Shown here in pieces: positions 53,207 to 62,497 of a DNA stretch of 64,000 nucleotides; position 1 is the stretch's first letter, and each line of letters begins with the position of its first letter. The notes beneath the pieces were generated by a model. That model did not search any database, was not told where the DNA came from, and worked only from the letters and a program-made list of their open reading frames with translations. A program made the position numbers and the translations under genes. Source of the stretch: Tenacibaculum pelagium (lineage in GTDB: Bacteria > Bacteroidota > Bacteroidia > Flavobacteriales > Flavobacteriaceae). The stretch spans positions 341,739 to 405,738 of the forward strand of contig NZ_JACGLS010000002.1 in assembly GCF_014062345.1 (NCBI RefSeq), given 5' to 3'.

Positions 53207-54895
53207 CTACTTCTTTTTAGCCCAATTATCTCGTAATCCTACAATTTTATTGAACACTAAATTCTCTGGAGTAGAATCATCATCAACATTAAAATATCCT
53301 AAACGTTGAAACTGAAAACGATCTCCAATTTTTGCAGTTTGTAAACTTGGTTCAACAAAAGCTTCTATTTTCTCTAAAGAATCTGGGTTTACAAATTCCA
53401 TAAAATCTTTGTCTTTATGAGCATCTGGAGCTTCATCTAAGAACAATCTATCATAAGCTCTAACCTCAGCCTTAACTGCATGTTTTACAGAAACCCAATG
53501 TAATGTTCCTTTCACCTTACGCTTACTTTCTTCTGTACCACTACCCGATTTTGTTAACGGGTCGTATGTACATTGAATTTCAGTTATATTTCCATTTTCG
53601 TCTTTTGTACAGCTATTTGCAGTAATAAAATAGGCGTTCTTTAAACGAACTTCTTTTCCTAATTTTAATCTAAAGAATTTCTTGTTTGCTTCTTCTCTAA
53701 AATCTTCTTTTTCGATATAAATTTCTCTTGAAAAAGGAACCATTCTTGTACCAGAATTTTCATCTTCTGGGTTGTTCTCCGCAATTAAAATTTCCTCTTT
53801 ATCTTCTGGATAATTTGTTATTACCACCTTTACAGGATCTAAAACTCCCATAACTCTATTTGCTGTTTTATTTAAATCTTCACGAATTTTAAACTCTAAT
53901 AAAGCAACATCGATTACATTTTCACGCTTAGAAACTCCAACAGTTTCGATAAAATTACGGATAGAAGCTGGTGTATAACCACGTCTTCTTAATCCTGAAA
54001 TTGTTGGCATACGAGGATCATCCCATCCGTTTACAATCCCTTCTTCAACCAATTTCAACAACTTACGCTTACTCATAATAGTATAGCTTAAGTTTAAACG
54101 TGAGAACTCACGTTGTTTTGGCGGATTTGGATACTCTGACTTACTATATTCGTATACATTGTCTCTAAACCAGTTATATAATTCACGGTGAGGTTTAAAT
54201 TCTAATGAACATAGAGAATGTGAAATTTGCTCTAAATAATCACTCTCACCATGGGTCCAATCATACATCGGATAAATTACCCAATCGTTTCCTGTGCGGT
54301 GGTGTGCTTTCTTTAAAATACGATACATTAATGGATCGCGCATTAACATATTCGGAGAAGCCATATCTATTTTTGCACGTAAAACATAGGTTCCTTCTTC
54401 AAATTCACCTTCCTTCATTCTGTTGAATAAATCTAGATTTTCTTCAACAGATCTATCTCTAAATGGACTGTTTGTTCCTGCTTCTGTTGGCGTTCCTTTT
54501 TGCTCACGCATTTCTTCAGAAGATTGTGAGTCTACATATGCTTTTCCGTCTTTAATTAATTGAACCGCCCAATCGTATAACTGTTGAAAATAATCAGAAG
54601 AATACAGTTCTTGATCCCATTGATATCCCAACCAAGAAACATCTTTCTTAATAGCATCTACATACTCTTGTTCTTCTTTAGCTGGGTTTGTGTCGTCGAA
54701 ACGCAAGTTTACTGGAGCATTATACCTTTCTCCTAAACCGAAGCTAATTCCGATAGCTTTTGTGTGACCTATATGTAAGTATCCGTTTGGCTCTGGCGGA
54801 AAACGAAAACGTAAATTTTCTTTAGGCATTCCATTCGCCAAATCTTCTTCTATAATTTGTTCTAAAAAATTCAATGATTTTTTTTCTTCTGACAT
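53207..54895 (-). CDS. glnS: Glutamine--tRNA ligase
   Basis: A 562-residue class I synthetase that charges tRNA-Gln. The HIGH-type motif is FPPEPNGYLHIGHTKAI, the KMSKS-type motif is IMSKRKLL, and the family-specific LRFDDTNPAKEEQEYV and YDWTHGESDYLEQISHSLCSLEF are present. The C-terminal anticodon-binding barrels follow. The ATG at 54895 is chosen over the frame start at 54928, since the -7 box TAGTTTTG (54916-54923) lies between them. Confidence 0.97.
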   Translation of the reverse strand: MSEEKKSLNFLEQIIEEDLANGMPKENLRFRFPPEPNGYLHIGHTKAIGISFGLGERYNAPVNLRFDDTNPAKEEQEYVDAIKKDVSWLGYQWDQELYSSDYFQQLYDWAVQLIKDGKAYVDSQSSEEMREQKGTPTEAGTNSPFRDRSVEENLDLFNRMKEGEFEEGTYVLRAKIDMASPNMLMRDPLMYRILKKAHHRTGNDWVIYPMYDWTHGESDYLEQISHSLCSLEFKPHRELYNWFRDNVYEYSKSEYPNPPKQREFSRLNLSYTIMSKRKLLKLVEEGIVNGWDDPRMPTISGLRRRGYTPASIRNFIETVGVSKRENVIDVALLEFKIREDLNKTANRVMGVLDPVKVVITNYPEDKEEILIAENNPEDENSGTRMVPFSREIYIEKEDFREEANKKFFRLKLGKEVRLKNAYFITANSCTKDENGNITEIQCTYDPLTKSGSGTEESKRKVKGTLHWVSVKHAVKAEVRAYDRLFLDEAPDAHKDKDFMEFVNPDSLEKIEAFVEPSLQTAKIGDRFQFQRLGYFNVDDDSTPENLVFNKIVGLRDNWAKKK

Positions 54896-54915
54896 TTTCT
54901 GTTGCATTTGAAATG

Positions 54916-54923
54916 CAAAACTA
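54916..54923 (-). promoter_or_regulatory. -7 promoter element of glnS
   Basis: The minus strand reads TAGTTTTG, an exact TAnnTTTG match, 20 bases before the ATG at 54895. Confidence 0.55.
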
Positions 54924-54951
54924 CACAAAATTGTTGAGCTGATTTCTATAT

Positions 54952-54986
54952 AAAAAAACCCTTTTTATTATAGAAAAAGTGTTTTT
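54952..54986 (-). terminator. Terminator after the ClpP-like lipoprotein gene
   Basis: On the minus strand AAAAACACTTTTT pairs with AAAAAGGGTTTTT (one mismatch) around a short loop and runs into more T residues, about 24 bases after the stop at 55010. Confidence 0.65.
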
Positions 54987-55009
54987 AGAAAATACTACAA
55001 TTGCTTTTT

Positions 55010-55618
55010 TTATAGTTTTAACATTTTATATTTTATGATTTCTTCTTCTGTCATCCAATGTATACTATTAGCTGGTGCTGCATTAATTGTAAAATAATAA
55101 AAAGCTTTTGCATCAACATCTGAAAAACCAATAGATTTATAATAGTTTATATATGGTAAATGATTTGCGTGTCCTACTGGAAAATCTGTAGCGATAGTAT
55201 TATCTCCTGCCCAAGAATGTACACCAATTTTAGTATTTGAACCTCTTGTTCTTTTAATTCCTGCTAAGAAAAAATCAACCCCTCCAGAAGCAATTTCTGC
55301 ATTATCTAATAAATGGATATCAATGTTTAGATCATGAACTCTTTTAGATAGTTTTAGATTTATTTCGTCATCAGATGATCCATCACAATTTTTAATGTTT
55401 ATTGTTTTTATTTTTGGGTATTTAGTATATAATTTATTGTAATTAACTAATGATGAACTGTTAATAGTTCCATTCATTTCTATGGATTTTTGATCATCTG
55501 AAACTTTAAAAATCCCAAAAGTGGCTTGTGCCTCTTTTATAACTGAATCATTACTACTACAACTAGAAAGTATAGTTACCAACATTATTAGAATTACTAC
55601 TGTTTTTCCTGTTTTCAT
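55010..55618 (-). CDS. ClpP-like (COG3904-type) periplasmic lipoprotein
   Basis: A 202-residue lipoprotein (leader VVILIMLVTILSSC, C20). It has a crotonase/ClpP-like fold as in the COG3904 group: EMNGTI, NCDGSSDDEINL (residues 78-88), then AEIASGGVDFFLAG, where S111 takes the place of the serine-protease nucleophile, and KIGVHSWAG (H134). It ends AAPANSIHWMTEEEIIKYKML. Most ClpP members are cytosolic; this one is secreted. Peptidase activity is possible but unproven. It is the next gene downstream of the lipoprotein at 55822, with a terminator between. Confidence 0.78.
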   Translation of the reverse strand: MKTGKTVVILIMLVTILSSCSSNDSVIKEAQATFGIFKVSDDQKSIEMNGTINSSSLVNYNKLYTKYPKIKTINIKNCDGSSDDEINLKLSKRVHDLNIDIHLLDNAEIASGGVDFFLAGIKRTRGSNTKIGVHSWAGDNTIATDFPVGHANHLPYINYYKSIGFSDVDAKAFYYFTINAAPANSIHWMTEEEIIKYKMLKL

Positions 55619-55646
55619 CTTCTATTGTTTTATTTAAATTTATAAA

Positions 55647-55707
55647 ATAAAAAAGCACATACTTTGTAATTGCCTTTTTATGGAAATTACTGAAGTATGT
55701 GCTTTAA
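55647..55707 (-). terminator. Long hairpin terminator after the second lipoprotein gene
   Basis: The outer stem AAAGCACATACTT / AAGTATGTGCTTT extends inward through GTAATT / AATTAC. On the minus strand it ends in a T6 tract, so it acts as a terminator for the gene ending at 55822. Confidence 0.75.
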
Positions 55708-55821
55708 ACACAATATTATAAATTACATTCCCAATTTCTTCTTCAGTGATGAAATGTGATTTAAAAACTTGTTATATAATTAAAACCATTAGCTTTAATT
55801 ATACCCTACTTATTACATAAT

Positions 55822-56697
55822 TTATCTTCTATAAGTTCCGTCTGGTAAAACAGTTGGCATTTTATAAGTTGGGTTTGTTAGCAAGGCAAAAACTGCTTTG
55901 TCAGTTTGCTCTACTTTGGTTCTCGTATTTAATTTCCATTCTTGTTGAATCTCATTTAAACGAGTACTTGTTGCTTGTGCTCCAAACATAGAAGTTAATG
56001 CCCAATACATATACTCGATAGTTTGACATGAATTATAATCACAAGTTGAATCATTATAAGTGTACCAAGCATCAGCTGGATAGGAACTTGGAATGGTTAA
56101 AAACTTTCCGCCTCGAGCAATATCCATAGCTTTTGCTAATTCAGAGTTTTCATTTTGCCCAAAAGCTTGTGGGTATGCATAGGAATGACCAGCGTTATTA
56201 ATAATATGTAACACTTCTTCTAGTGAAGCATCAAATCGTCCAGTAAATCCACTTGAAACATAGGTAGGGTTAGTTTCTGCATTACCCAAATCTTGACCTA
56301 ATCTTCCAGCTGGAGGATTCATACCGTTTAAATCACTTTCTTTAGCCCACATTACTAAAAACGCCTTGTTTTCTAGCATTTTATCCATTACTGCCTGATT
56401 GTCTACTATACCATCTTCGTTATTATCTAAATACTGTGCCATAACATTAGCAGCATGTAATAATTTTGCATCCTCTACTCCAGATACTGCATAAATATCG
56501 ATCCCAAAAACAACTACTTTTCTGTTAAAACTAGTTAAACCAGCATCTGTATTTTTTATAATGGTAAAGTTTGGGTCATTTCCAGGATTAATTGTTGTTT
56601 CACCTCCAGATAATAAATCATCATTTTTAGAACACGATAAACAACTTATTGTAATTACAGCTATTAGTATAATTCCTAAACTCATTAATTTCTTCAT
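55822..56697 (-). CDS. Lipoprotein with EF-hand-like loop and HxxxxxxH pattern
   Basis: A 291-residue lipoprotein (leader ending ITISCLSC) of unknown family. One loop, DNNEDGIVDN (residues 91-100), looks like an EF-hand calcium site. A helix EEVLHIINNAGH (E160, E161, H164, H171) resembles a metal-binding helix but is not a standard HExxH. The following AYPQAFG and EYMYWALTSMFGAQ are probably structural. It may be a secreted or surface metal protein; catalysis is only a guess. It is divergent from nothing, and an AraC regulator lies just beyond in the same direction. Confidence 0.7.
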   Translation of the reverse strand: MKKLMSLGIILIAVITISCLSCSKNDDLLSGGETTINPGNDPNFTIIKNTDAGLTSFNRKVVVFGIDIYAVSGVEDAKLLHAANVMAQYLDNNEDGIVDNQAVMDKMLENKAFLVMWAKESDLNGMNPPAGRLGQDLGNAETNPTYVSSGFTGRFDASLEEVLHIINNAGHSYAYPQAFGQNENSELAKAMDIARGGKFLTIPSSYPADAWYTYNDSTCDYNSCQTIEYMYWALTSMFGAQATSTRLNEIQQEWKLNTRTKVEQTDKAVFALLTNPTYKMPTVLPDGTYRR

Positions 56698-56798
56698 AAT
56701 TTTATGATTTTAAATTCGACTATTTTTAAAGTTGAATTAATAACTACAAAAGTGCAGCCAATGGTATAAATAATGAATATATAGAAGTCCGATTGCGG

Positions 56799-57836
56799 TT
56801 ATTCGGACTTTTTTAATTGGTTTTGGTATTGTTTTGGGGTAATACCTTCAGCATTTTTAAAAGCAGTATAAAATGTTGATTTTGAAGAAAAACCAGCTTC
56901 TTCAGCAAGTCCTAAAAGAGATAACTGTTTTGATTTAGGAGATTCTAATAGTTTTTTAAACTCTTCTATTCTAAATTGATTAATAAAGTGATAAAAGTTA
57001 TTTTTAGTATGTTGGTTTATTAATTTAGAGAGCTCTTTTTCTTTAATACACAATTCTGTTGATAGTGAACGTAAATTCAAATCTGTCTTTGAAAACAGTT
57101 TTTGCTGTTGAACTGTATGAGTTATTTCTAAAAATTGATTTTTGGTTTCTTCTACACTCTTTACTGAAATCGCTTCTTTTTTATTAAATAAAGATAGTGG
57201 AGAAGTAAACATTTCTGGTTGAGAAAAACCATTATAGCCTATCCAATAAATCATAAAAAAAGTGAGCACATTAGAAGTTATTGCAAAATACTCTATCAAA
57301 CTTTCGTTTTGTATACCAACTAAGTCTTCAATTACCCAAAAAACATTGAAAAACAAGAATATGTATATGATTGTTTTCACCCAAGAAAACGTTTTATTTT
57401 CTACATCAGAATAAAAATCTCCTAATTTTACTTTATGTTTTTTTAATATATCAAGTGCATATATTAATATTAAAAAACTAAATACATAACCAATTATTTC
57501 AGATGAAAAACCTAAAACATCCCAAATAAAAGGAATTAAAAGTACTAGATAAATGAATTTAAATTTATAATTAAGTGTTTTAATTATATACAGAAATAAT
57601 AAAGGGAGTGTTAAACTAGCTGTCGTAAAAGTATTGACATTATCTATTTCTTGCCCATCAATAAAAGACTGTGAAACTTCGGTTACTAAAGACCATAAAA
57701 ATAGCCCTAGAAAGATATTTGCTTTATTATTTTTTGATTTTGTTGTTAAAAAAAGTAATCCCAACATAAATGCAGTTGCTATTGACAAGATATCTAAAAC
57801 CGATAATACACTAAGCTCAATTACTACTTCTTTCAT
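56799..57836 (-). CDS. AraC family regulator with membrane sensor domain
   Basis: A 345-residue protein with about seven N-terminal membrane segments (residues 10-215), then a linker and a C-terminal AraC-type DNA-binding domain: two helix-turn-helix units in LRSLSTELCIKEKELSKLINQ and LSLLGLAEEAGFSSKSTFYTAFKNAEGITPKQYQ. The layout is that of Bacteroidetes membrane-bound one-component regulators. It lies 101 bases upstream of the lipoprotein gene in the same direction and may control it; that is inference. Confidence 0.92.
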   Translation of the reverse strand: MKEVVIELSVLSVLDILSIATAFMLGLLFLTTKSKNNKANIFLGLFLWSLVTEVSQSFIDGQEIDNVNTFTTASLTLPLLFLYIIKTLNYKFKFIYLVLLIPFIWDVLGFSSEIIGYVFSFLILIYALDILKKHKVKLGDFYSDVENKTFSWVKTIIYIFLFFNVFWVIEDLVGIQNESLIEYFAITSNVLTFFMIYWIGYNGFSQPEMFTSPLSLFNKKEAISVKSVEETKNQFLEITHTVQQQKLFSKTDLNLRSLSTELCIKEKELSKLINQHTKNNFYHFINQFRIEEFKKLLESPKSKQLSLLGLAEEAGFSSKSTFYTAFKNAEGITPKQYQNQLKKSE

Positions 57837-57862
57837 TGCTTAAAAATACAAATCATTTAAAC

Positions 57863-57893
57863 AAAAAAAGCAAGTCTGTCGACTTGCTTTTTT
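57863..57893 (-). terminator. Terminator after the M1 peptidase gene
   Basis: A 12-bp stem (AAAAAGCAAGTC / GACTTGCTTTTT) with a 4-base loop has A/T tracts on both sides, 18 bases past the stop at 57911. Confidence 0.85.
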
Positions 57894-57910
57894 AAAATAT
57901 AAAATTACTC

Positions 57911-59758
57911 TTATTTAGTAACTGTATTGTTTTCTAAATTAATATCTGCCATTAATTTTGACGGATCAATCTCTACAGATTTTACATCTTTATTGGTTGT
58001 AAAAGAATAAGTAGGATGAGCGAACGTCCAATCTTTTAGTATTGTAGCACCTGTTGGTTTTTCTCCACGCATCATACGTAAAGGAATATTAAACATTTCT
58101 TTTGAACCATCAGTATAGGTTACTTCAACATCAATAGGCATTGGCATTTTCCCTAATCTTTCTAATGTAATTGTTTTTCCTTCAACAGATTCAACACCAT
58201 AATCAATAGTATGTGTAGTTTGCGTCCATTCGTTTAAAAACCAATCTAATTGTAACCCAGAAACTTTTTCAGCAGTACGCTTAATGTCATTTGGTGTTGG
58301 GTGTTTAAACGCAAAATCATTAAAGTATTTTTTTAATGTTTTAGCAACATTCTCTTCTCCAATAATATATTCTAACTGCGTTAAAAAGATATTTCCTTTT
58401 GAATAACTTCCCATACCATAAGCCATATTTGTATGATACCTATCTGCATGTGTAGAAAGAGGTTCTTCAGCATTATTACTAACAACATAATTGTAATATC
58501 TATAAGAACCTGTATGAGGATTTTCTTTTCCTTGTTCTAAAATTTTATTTTCTGCTTTGTTAGATATGTAAGTTGTAAAACCTTCATCCATCCATGGGTG
58601 TTTACTTTCGTTCGTTGCTAACAAAAACTGAAACCAGGTATGTGCCAACTCATGCGCAGTAACTCCAAATAAACTTCCCCACTTACGCTTTCCTGTAATT
58701 AAAGTACACATTGCATACTCCATACCGCCATCACCTCCTTGGATAACTGAATATTGCTTGTATGGATACTGACCAATATTTTCGCTAAAGTAATCCATTA
58801 ATTCAGCGGTTTTAGCCTGTAATTTTTTCCAATTCTCCTTATAAAAATCACTTAAAGTGTTCTTGTATAAGAAGTGTAAATCGATTCCATTATCCATTTT
58901 ATAAGTATCATGGATATATTCAGGGTCTGCAGCCCAAGTAAAATCGTGTACATTAGGTGCTTTAAATTTCCAAGTTAATTTATCGCCAGAAGGTAAGTTT
59001 AATCCTTCATTTTTATTCTCATATCCATGACCTACTTCTTGTGGGTTTTGAACATAACCAGTTCCTCCCACAACATAATGTTTATCAATGTGTAATGTTA
59101 CATCAAAATCTCCCCAGACACCATGAAACTCACGTCCTAAATATGGTGGCGTGTGCCATCCTTCAAAGTCATATTCAGCCATTTTAGGATACCATTGTGT
59201 CATTGACAAAACAACTCCTTCTTTACTATCTCTACCTGAACGACGAATTTGTTTTGGTACTTGTGCATCAAAAATCATATCGAAAGTTACACTCTCTCCT
59301 GGTTTGATTGCTTTATTTAAAGTTACCTCTAAAATGGTGCCTACGGTTTCGTGTTTTACAACCGATCCATCTTGTTTTAAAGAGTTTACTTTAATATATC
59401 CTATTTCAGAAGGAGATAATTTACTTATTCTATCACCAACTCTTTTATCAGGATCTTTAATATTTCGAGAGCGAACATCCATTTGAGAACCTGGTTGAAA
59501 CGCGTTAAAATATAAATGATAAAACACCTTATTTAATTCATCTGGAGAATTGTTAGTATATACTAACTTTTGCGTTCCTTTATATTGATATGTTTTCACA
59601 TTCATATCAATATCCATTGTATAATCTGCGTGTTGTTGCCAATAACTACTTGTCGTTGATTTACTAGCTTCTTTATTTCCTACACTACTATTCGTTGCTC
59701 CTGTAGATGCACAAGAAACTGCAAATAATACTGAAAGCCCTAATATTATTTTTTTCAT
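57911..59758 (-). CDS. M1 family metallopeptidase
   Basis: A 615-residue exported aminopeptidase-like zinc peptidase (lipoprotein-like leader ending LFAVSCAS). The zinc site is HELAH (H369, E370, H373) with the third ligand E392 in WMDEGFTTY, the standard HExxH-x18-E. The exopeptidase motif reads GGMEYA rather than GAMEN, a known variant. It should trim peptides in the periplasm or at the outer surface. It is bordered by terminators on both sides, so it is a single-gene transcript. Confidence 0.94.
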   Translation of the reverse strand: MKKIILGLSVLFAVSCASTGATNSSVGNKEASKSTTSSYWQQHADYTMDIDMNVKTYQYKGTQKLVYTNNSPDELNKVFYHLYFNAFQPGSQMDVRSRNIKDPDKRVGDRISKLSPSEIGYIKVNSLKQDGSVVKHETVGTILEVTLNKAIKPGESVTFDMIFDAQVPKQIRRSGRDSKEGVVLSMTQWYPKMAEYDFEGWHTPPYLGREFHGVWGDFDVTLHIDKHYVVGGTGYVQNPQEVGHGYENKNEGLNLPSGDKLTWKFKAPNVHDFTWAADPEYIHDTYKMDNGIDLHFLYKNTLSDFYKENWKKLQAKTAELMDYFSENIGQYPYKQYSVIQGGDGGMEYAMCTLITGKRKWGSLFGVTAHELAHTWFQFLLATNESKHPWMDEGFTTYISNKAENKILEQGKENPHTGSYRYYNYVVSNNAEEPLSTHADRYHTNMAYGMGSYSKGNIFLTQLEYIIGEENVAKTLKKYFNDFAFKHPTPNDIKRTAEKVSGLQLDWFLNEWTQTTHTIDYGVESVEGKTITLERLGKMPMPIDVEVTYTDGSKEMFNIPLRMMRGEKPTGATILKDWTFAHPTYSFTTNKDVKSVEIDPSKLMADINLENNTVTK

Positions 59759-59781
59759 TTTTATTAGATTTTATTTAAATC

Positions 59782-59813
59782 AAAAAAAGAGCATTGTGAT
59801 AATGCTCTTTTTT
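59782..59813 (-). terminator. Terminator after the S8 peptidase gene
   Basis: A 13-bp stem (AAAAAAGAGCATT / AATGCTCTTTTTT) with a 5-base loop ends in a T tract on the minus strand, 18 bases past the stop at 59831. Confidence 0.85.
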
Positions 59814-59830
59814 ATTTTTCTATTCGGATA

Positions 59831-61474
59831 TTATTTTCTTCCATTTACCATTCTGTCTGCCATTCTAACTGCATTATATGCATTTACAACACGACCTGAA
59901 ACAGATAAATCAGCAAAAGGTACTTTTTCTACTGGCTTACCGTATCTACTTCCCGTACCAGGTTTATTTACTTCTAAATCAATCTTAGTACCAGAGTTCA
60001 TTAAAATATGTTTTACTTGAACTGCAGATAATTTTGGGTAATAAGAACGAACTAATGCCGCTACCCCTGCTGCAGCTGGAGAAGCCATAGAAGTTCCGCT
60101 AATTTTTTGATATGCATTATCAGGAAAAGTTGAATGAATTTGAACTCCAGGAGCAAAAACATCTACATTCTTCTTACCATAGTTTGAGAAAGTTGCTGGT
60201 AATTCTTCATTATAATTAGCACTCATTGCTCCAATTGTTAAAAAGTTGTCAGCAATCTCATTTACTAAATCTGGCGCATCGTTAGGGAATGTTTTCTCTA
60301 CATCAATATTCTTACCATCATTTCCTGCTGCATTTACAATTAACACATCTTTAGAAGCTGCATATTTAATTGCGTCATAAACCCATTCTTTATTTGGTGA
60401 AAATCCTTTACCAAAACTAGTATTAATAACTTTAGCCCCATTATCAACAGCATAACGGATACCTAAAGCTACGTCTTTATCGTACTCATCTCCATCAGAT
60501 ACAGAACGAACTGCCATCATTTTTACATTATTAGCAACTCCGTTCATTCCTTTACCATTGTTACGAGTAGCACCAATAATACCAGAAACATGAGAACCAT
60601 GTGCCTCATCCTTTACAGAATGCCCTGTATTACCATTACCAGAACCTGGTTTATCATTAATATCATAGGCATTGTCACCTACAACTGTACGGTAATCTGT
60701 TTTTAAATTTTCTCCAGCAATAGTTGCTTCAGCTTTTTTTACACCACTTTCTAATGCTTTTTTTATACTAAATAATGTATGTCCGTTTCTTTTTGCAAAA
60801 GCAGCTCCTCCTTCAATTGCTTCTTTTAAATTTTTATCATCTGTATTAATAGCATCAATTTCTTTTTGGGTAAATTCTGCTTTTCCAAAATACTTTGTTA
60901 AAGCCTCAGTAGCAGAAGCAACCATTTTTAAATAGTCCTCATATCTTTTTTTTGTTCCTTTAGCTTCATCAACTTTTTTAGTTTGATAAGCTTTTACTTC
61001 TGCTAAAGTTCCAGCATCAGCTATTGAAGGATTCATTAAAATACGCTCGTACTCTAAATGTTCTTTATAAGAATCTCCTAAAAAATTCCATCCGTTAATA
61101 TCATCAACGTAACCATTCTTATCATCATCAATTCCGTTACCAGCAATTTCTTTTGTATTCACCCAAGCAACATCAACTAAATCTTCGTGCTTTAAATCGG
61201 TACCAGAATCTACAACCCCTACTACAATTGGAGTGCTCTTTTTACCTTTTAAAAATTCGTATGCTTTATGAACACTCATTCCAGGAATAGAATCAGTAGC
61301 TAAATCTAAATGTTGCCAGTTATCCTTTTCAGCATCTGTTAATTTTGCTTTCTTAGCTGGAATGTTAATTACGGTATTAGAACCTGTAGGCACAGGTTTT
61401 GTGCTAATTGAACTACAACTAGCTAAAGTCGCCACTGCTATTGCAGAATAAAATATTGGCTTTAAAACTCTCAT
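59831..61474 (-). CDS. S8 family serine peptidase (subtilase) with long insert
   Basis: A 547-residue subtilase with a lipoprotein leader (AIAVATLASC, C20). The triad is D89 (VVGVVDSGTDL), H292 (AHGSHVSGI) and S462 (GTSMASP), with oxyanion N384 in AAGNDG. The 203 residues between D89 and H292 compare with about 32 in subtilisin; the extra block (about residues 130-270) is helical and Lys-rich. The gene follows the MBL hydrolase by 9 bases, so the two are one operon. Confidence 0.93.
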   Translation of the reverse strand: MRVLKPIFYSAIAVATLASCSSISTKPVPTGSNTVINIPAKKAKLTDAEKDNWQHLDLATDSIPGMSVHKAYEFLKGKKSTPIVVGVVDSGTDLKHEDLVDVAWVNTKEIAGNGIDDDKNGYVDDINGWNFLGDSYKEHLEYERILMNPSIADAGTLAEVKAYQTKKVDEAKGTKKRYEDYLKMVASATEALTKYFGKAEFTQKEIDAINTDDKNLKEAIEGGAAFAKRNGHTLFSIKKALESGVKKAEATIAGENLKTDYRTVVGDNAYDINDKPGSGNGNTGHSVKDEAHGSHVSGIIGATRNNGKGMNGVANNVKMMAVRSVSDGDEYDKDVALGIRYAVDNGAKVINTSFGKGFSPNKEWVYDAIKYAASKDVLIVNAAGNDGKNIDVEKTFPNDAPDLVNEIADNFLTIGAMSANYNEELPATFSNYGKKNVDVFAPGVQIHSTFPDNAYQKISGTSMASPAAAGVAALVRSYYPKLSAVQVKHILMNSGTKIDLEVNKPGTGSRYGKPVEKVPFADLSVSGRVVNAYNAVRMADRMVNGRK

Positions 61475-61483
61475 ATCTCTCTT

Positions 61484-62329
61484 TTAATTAAATATATCTG
61501 TAAATTTATAACTCTCTTTTAATCGCACTCCTTTTTCTGTATGCTTCACAGTAATTAATTCGTTATCAGCATCATGCTCTAAAAACAAATAAAATTCTTT
61601 ATCAGCAGCCTCGCTTAAGAAAGCTTCTTTTTCTTTTAAAGTTAGTAACGGTCGGGTATCATAACCCATTACGTAAGGCAAAGGTATATGACCTGCAGTT
61701 GGCAATAAATCTGCCATAAAAACAATGGTTTTATCCTGATATTGAATTTTAGGTAACATTTGTTTTTCGGTATGCCCGTCTTTAAAAATCACATCGAAAC
61801 CAACATAATCTTTAGCGTTTAAATGCAAAAAATTAAGTTGTCCGCTTTCTTGAATAGGTAAAATATTTTCTTGTAAAAAGGATGCTTTTTCACGAGCATT
61901 TGGGTTTATGGCCCAATCCCAGTGACGTTGATTACTCCAAAAACGAGCATTTTTAAATGCTGGTTCATAACCTGTTCTATCTTTATTCCATTGAATAGAA
62001 CCTCCGCAATGATCAAAATGTAAATGTGTTAAAAATACATCCGTAATATCATCTCGATGGAAACCATGTTTCGCTAAAGAGGCATCTAAAGAAAAATCTC
62101 CAAACAAATAGTAATATCCAAAAAACTTATCTGATTGTTTGTTTCCAATACCTGTATCAACAAGCGTAAGTCGATCTCCATCTTCAATAAGCATACAACG
62201 CATGCTCATTGATATCATATTCTTATCGTCAGCTGGATTTGTTCTCTCCCAAAGAGACTTCGGAACCACGCCAAACATAGCGCCACCATCTAACTTAAAA
62301 TTACCTGTTTCTATCGGATAAATTCGCAT
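61484..62329 (-). CDS. MBL-fold metallo-hydrolase
   Basis: A 281-residue metallo-beta-lactamase-fold hydrolase. The dizinc motif is THLHFDHCGG (H102, H104, D106, H107), with LLPTAGHIPL and LEHDADNE carrying later ligands. It resembles AHL-lactonase-like and related esterases; the substrate is unknown. The box CATCTTTG lies five bases before its ATG (62335-62342), one change from consensus. It is the first gene of an operon with the S8 peptidase. Confidence 0.9.
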   Translation of the reverse strand: MRIYPIETGNFKLDGGAMFGVVPKSLWERTNPADDKNMISMSMRCMLIEDGDRLTLVDTGIGNKQSDKFFGYYYLFGDFSLDASLAKHGFHRDDITDVFLTHLHFDHCGGSIQWNKDRTGYEPAFKNARFWSNQRHWDWAINPNAREKASFLQENILPIQESGQLNFLHLNAKDYVGFDVIFKDGHTEKQMLPKIQYQDKTIVFMADLLPTAGHIPLPYVMGYDTRPLLTLKEKEAFLSEAADKEFYLFLEHDADNELITVKHTEKGVRLKESYKFTDIFN

Positions 62330-62376
62330 AACTACAAAGATGCAGAATTTTAACGAAACTTTTTGTTAAGGAAAAT

Positions 62377-62410
62377 AAAAAAGCGAATCAATTAATTGAT
62401 TCGCTTTTTT
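62377..62410. terminator. Perfect 34-bp palindromic terminator
   Basis: Bases 62377-62393 and 62394-62410 are exact reverse complements (arm AAAAAAGCGAATCAATT). It lies between the adhesin gene and the MBL gene, both on the minus strand, and would stop transcription from the adhesin. Confidence 0.8.
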
Positions 62411-62411
62411 A

Positions 62412-62439
62412 GAGGTGTCGAGCGGATTCGAACTACCTC
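62412..62439 (-). other. tRNA-like 3' fragment
   Basis: The minus strand reads GTTCGAATCCGCTCGACACC, which is the T-loop (TTCGAAT), 3' T stem and acceptor strand (CGACACC) of a tRNA. The 5' T stem does not pair well, and no matching GGTGTCG is found in the 90 bases upstream, so there is no complete tRNA. It may be an attachment-site remnant or a decayed tRNA. Confidence 0.5.
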
Positions 62440-62497
62440 AAACAAAACTAACTCTCTCAAAACCAAATCATAACACTGTAGTACAGTATAAAATAAC

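Noticed and set aside
62475..62487. Palindrome ACTGTA-G-TACAGT
   Set aside because: It is short and lies in a non-coding spacer without a T tract, so no role can be claimed.
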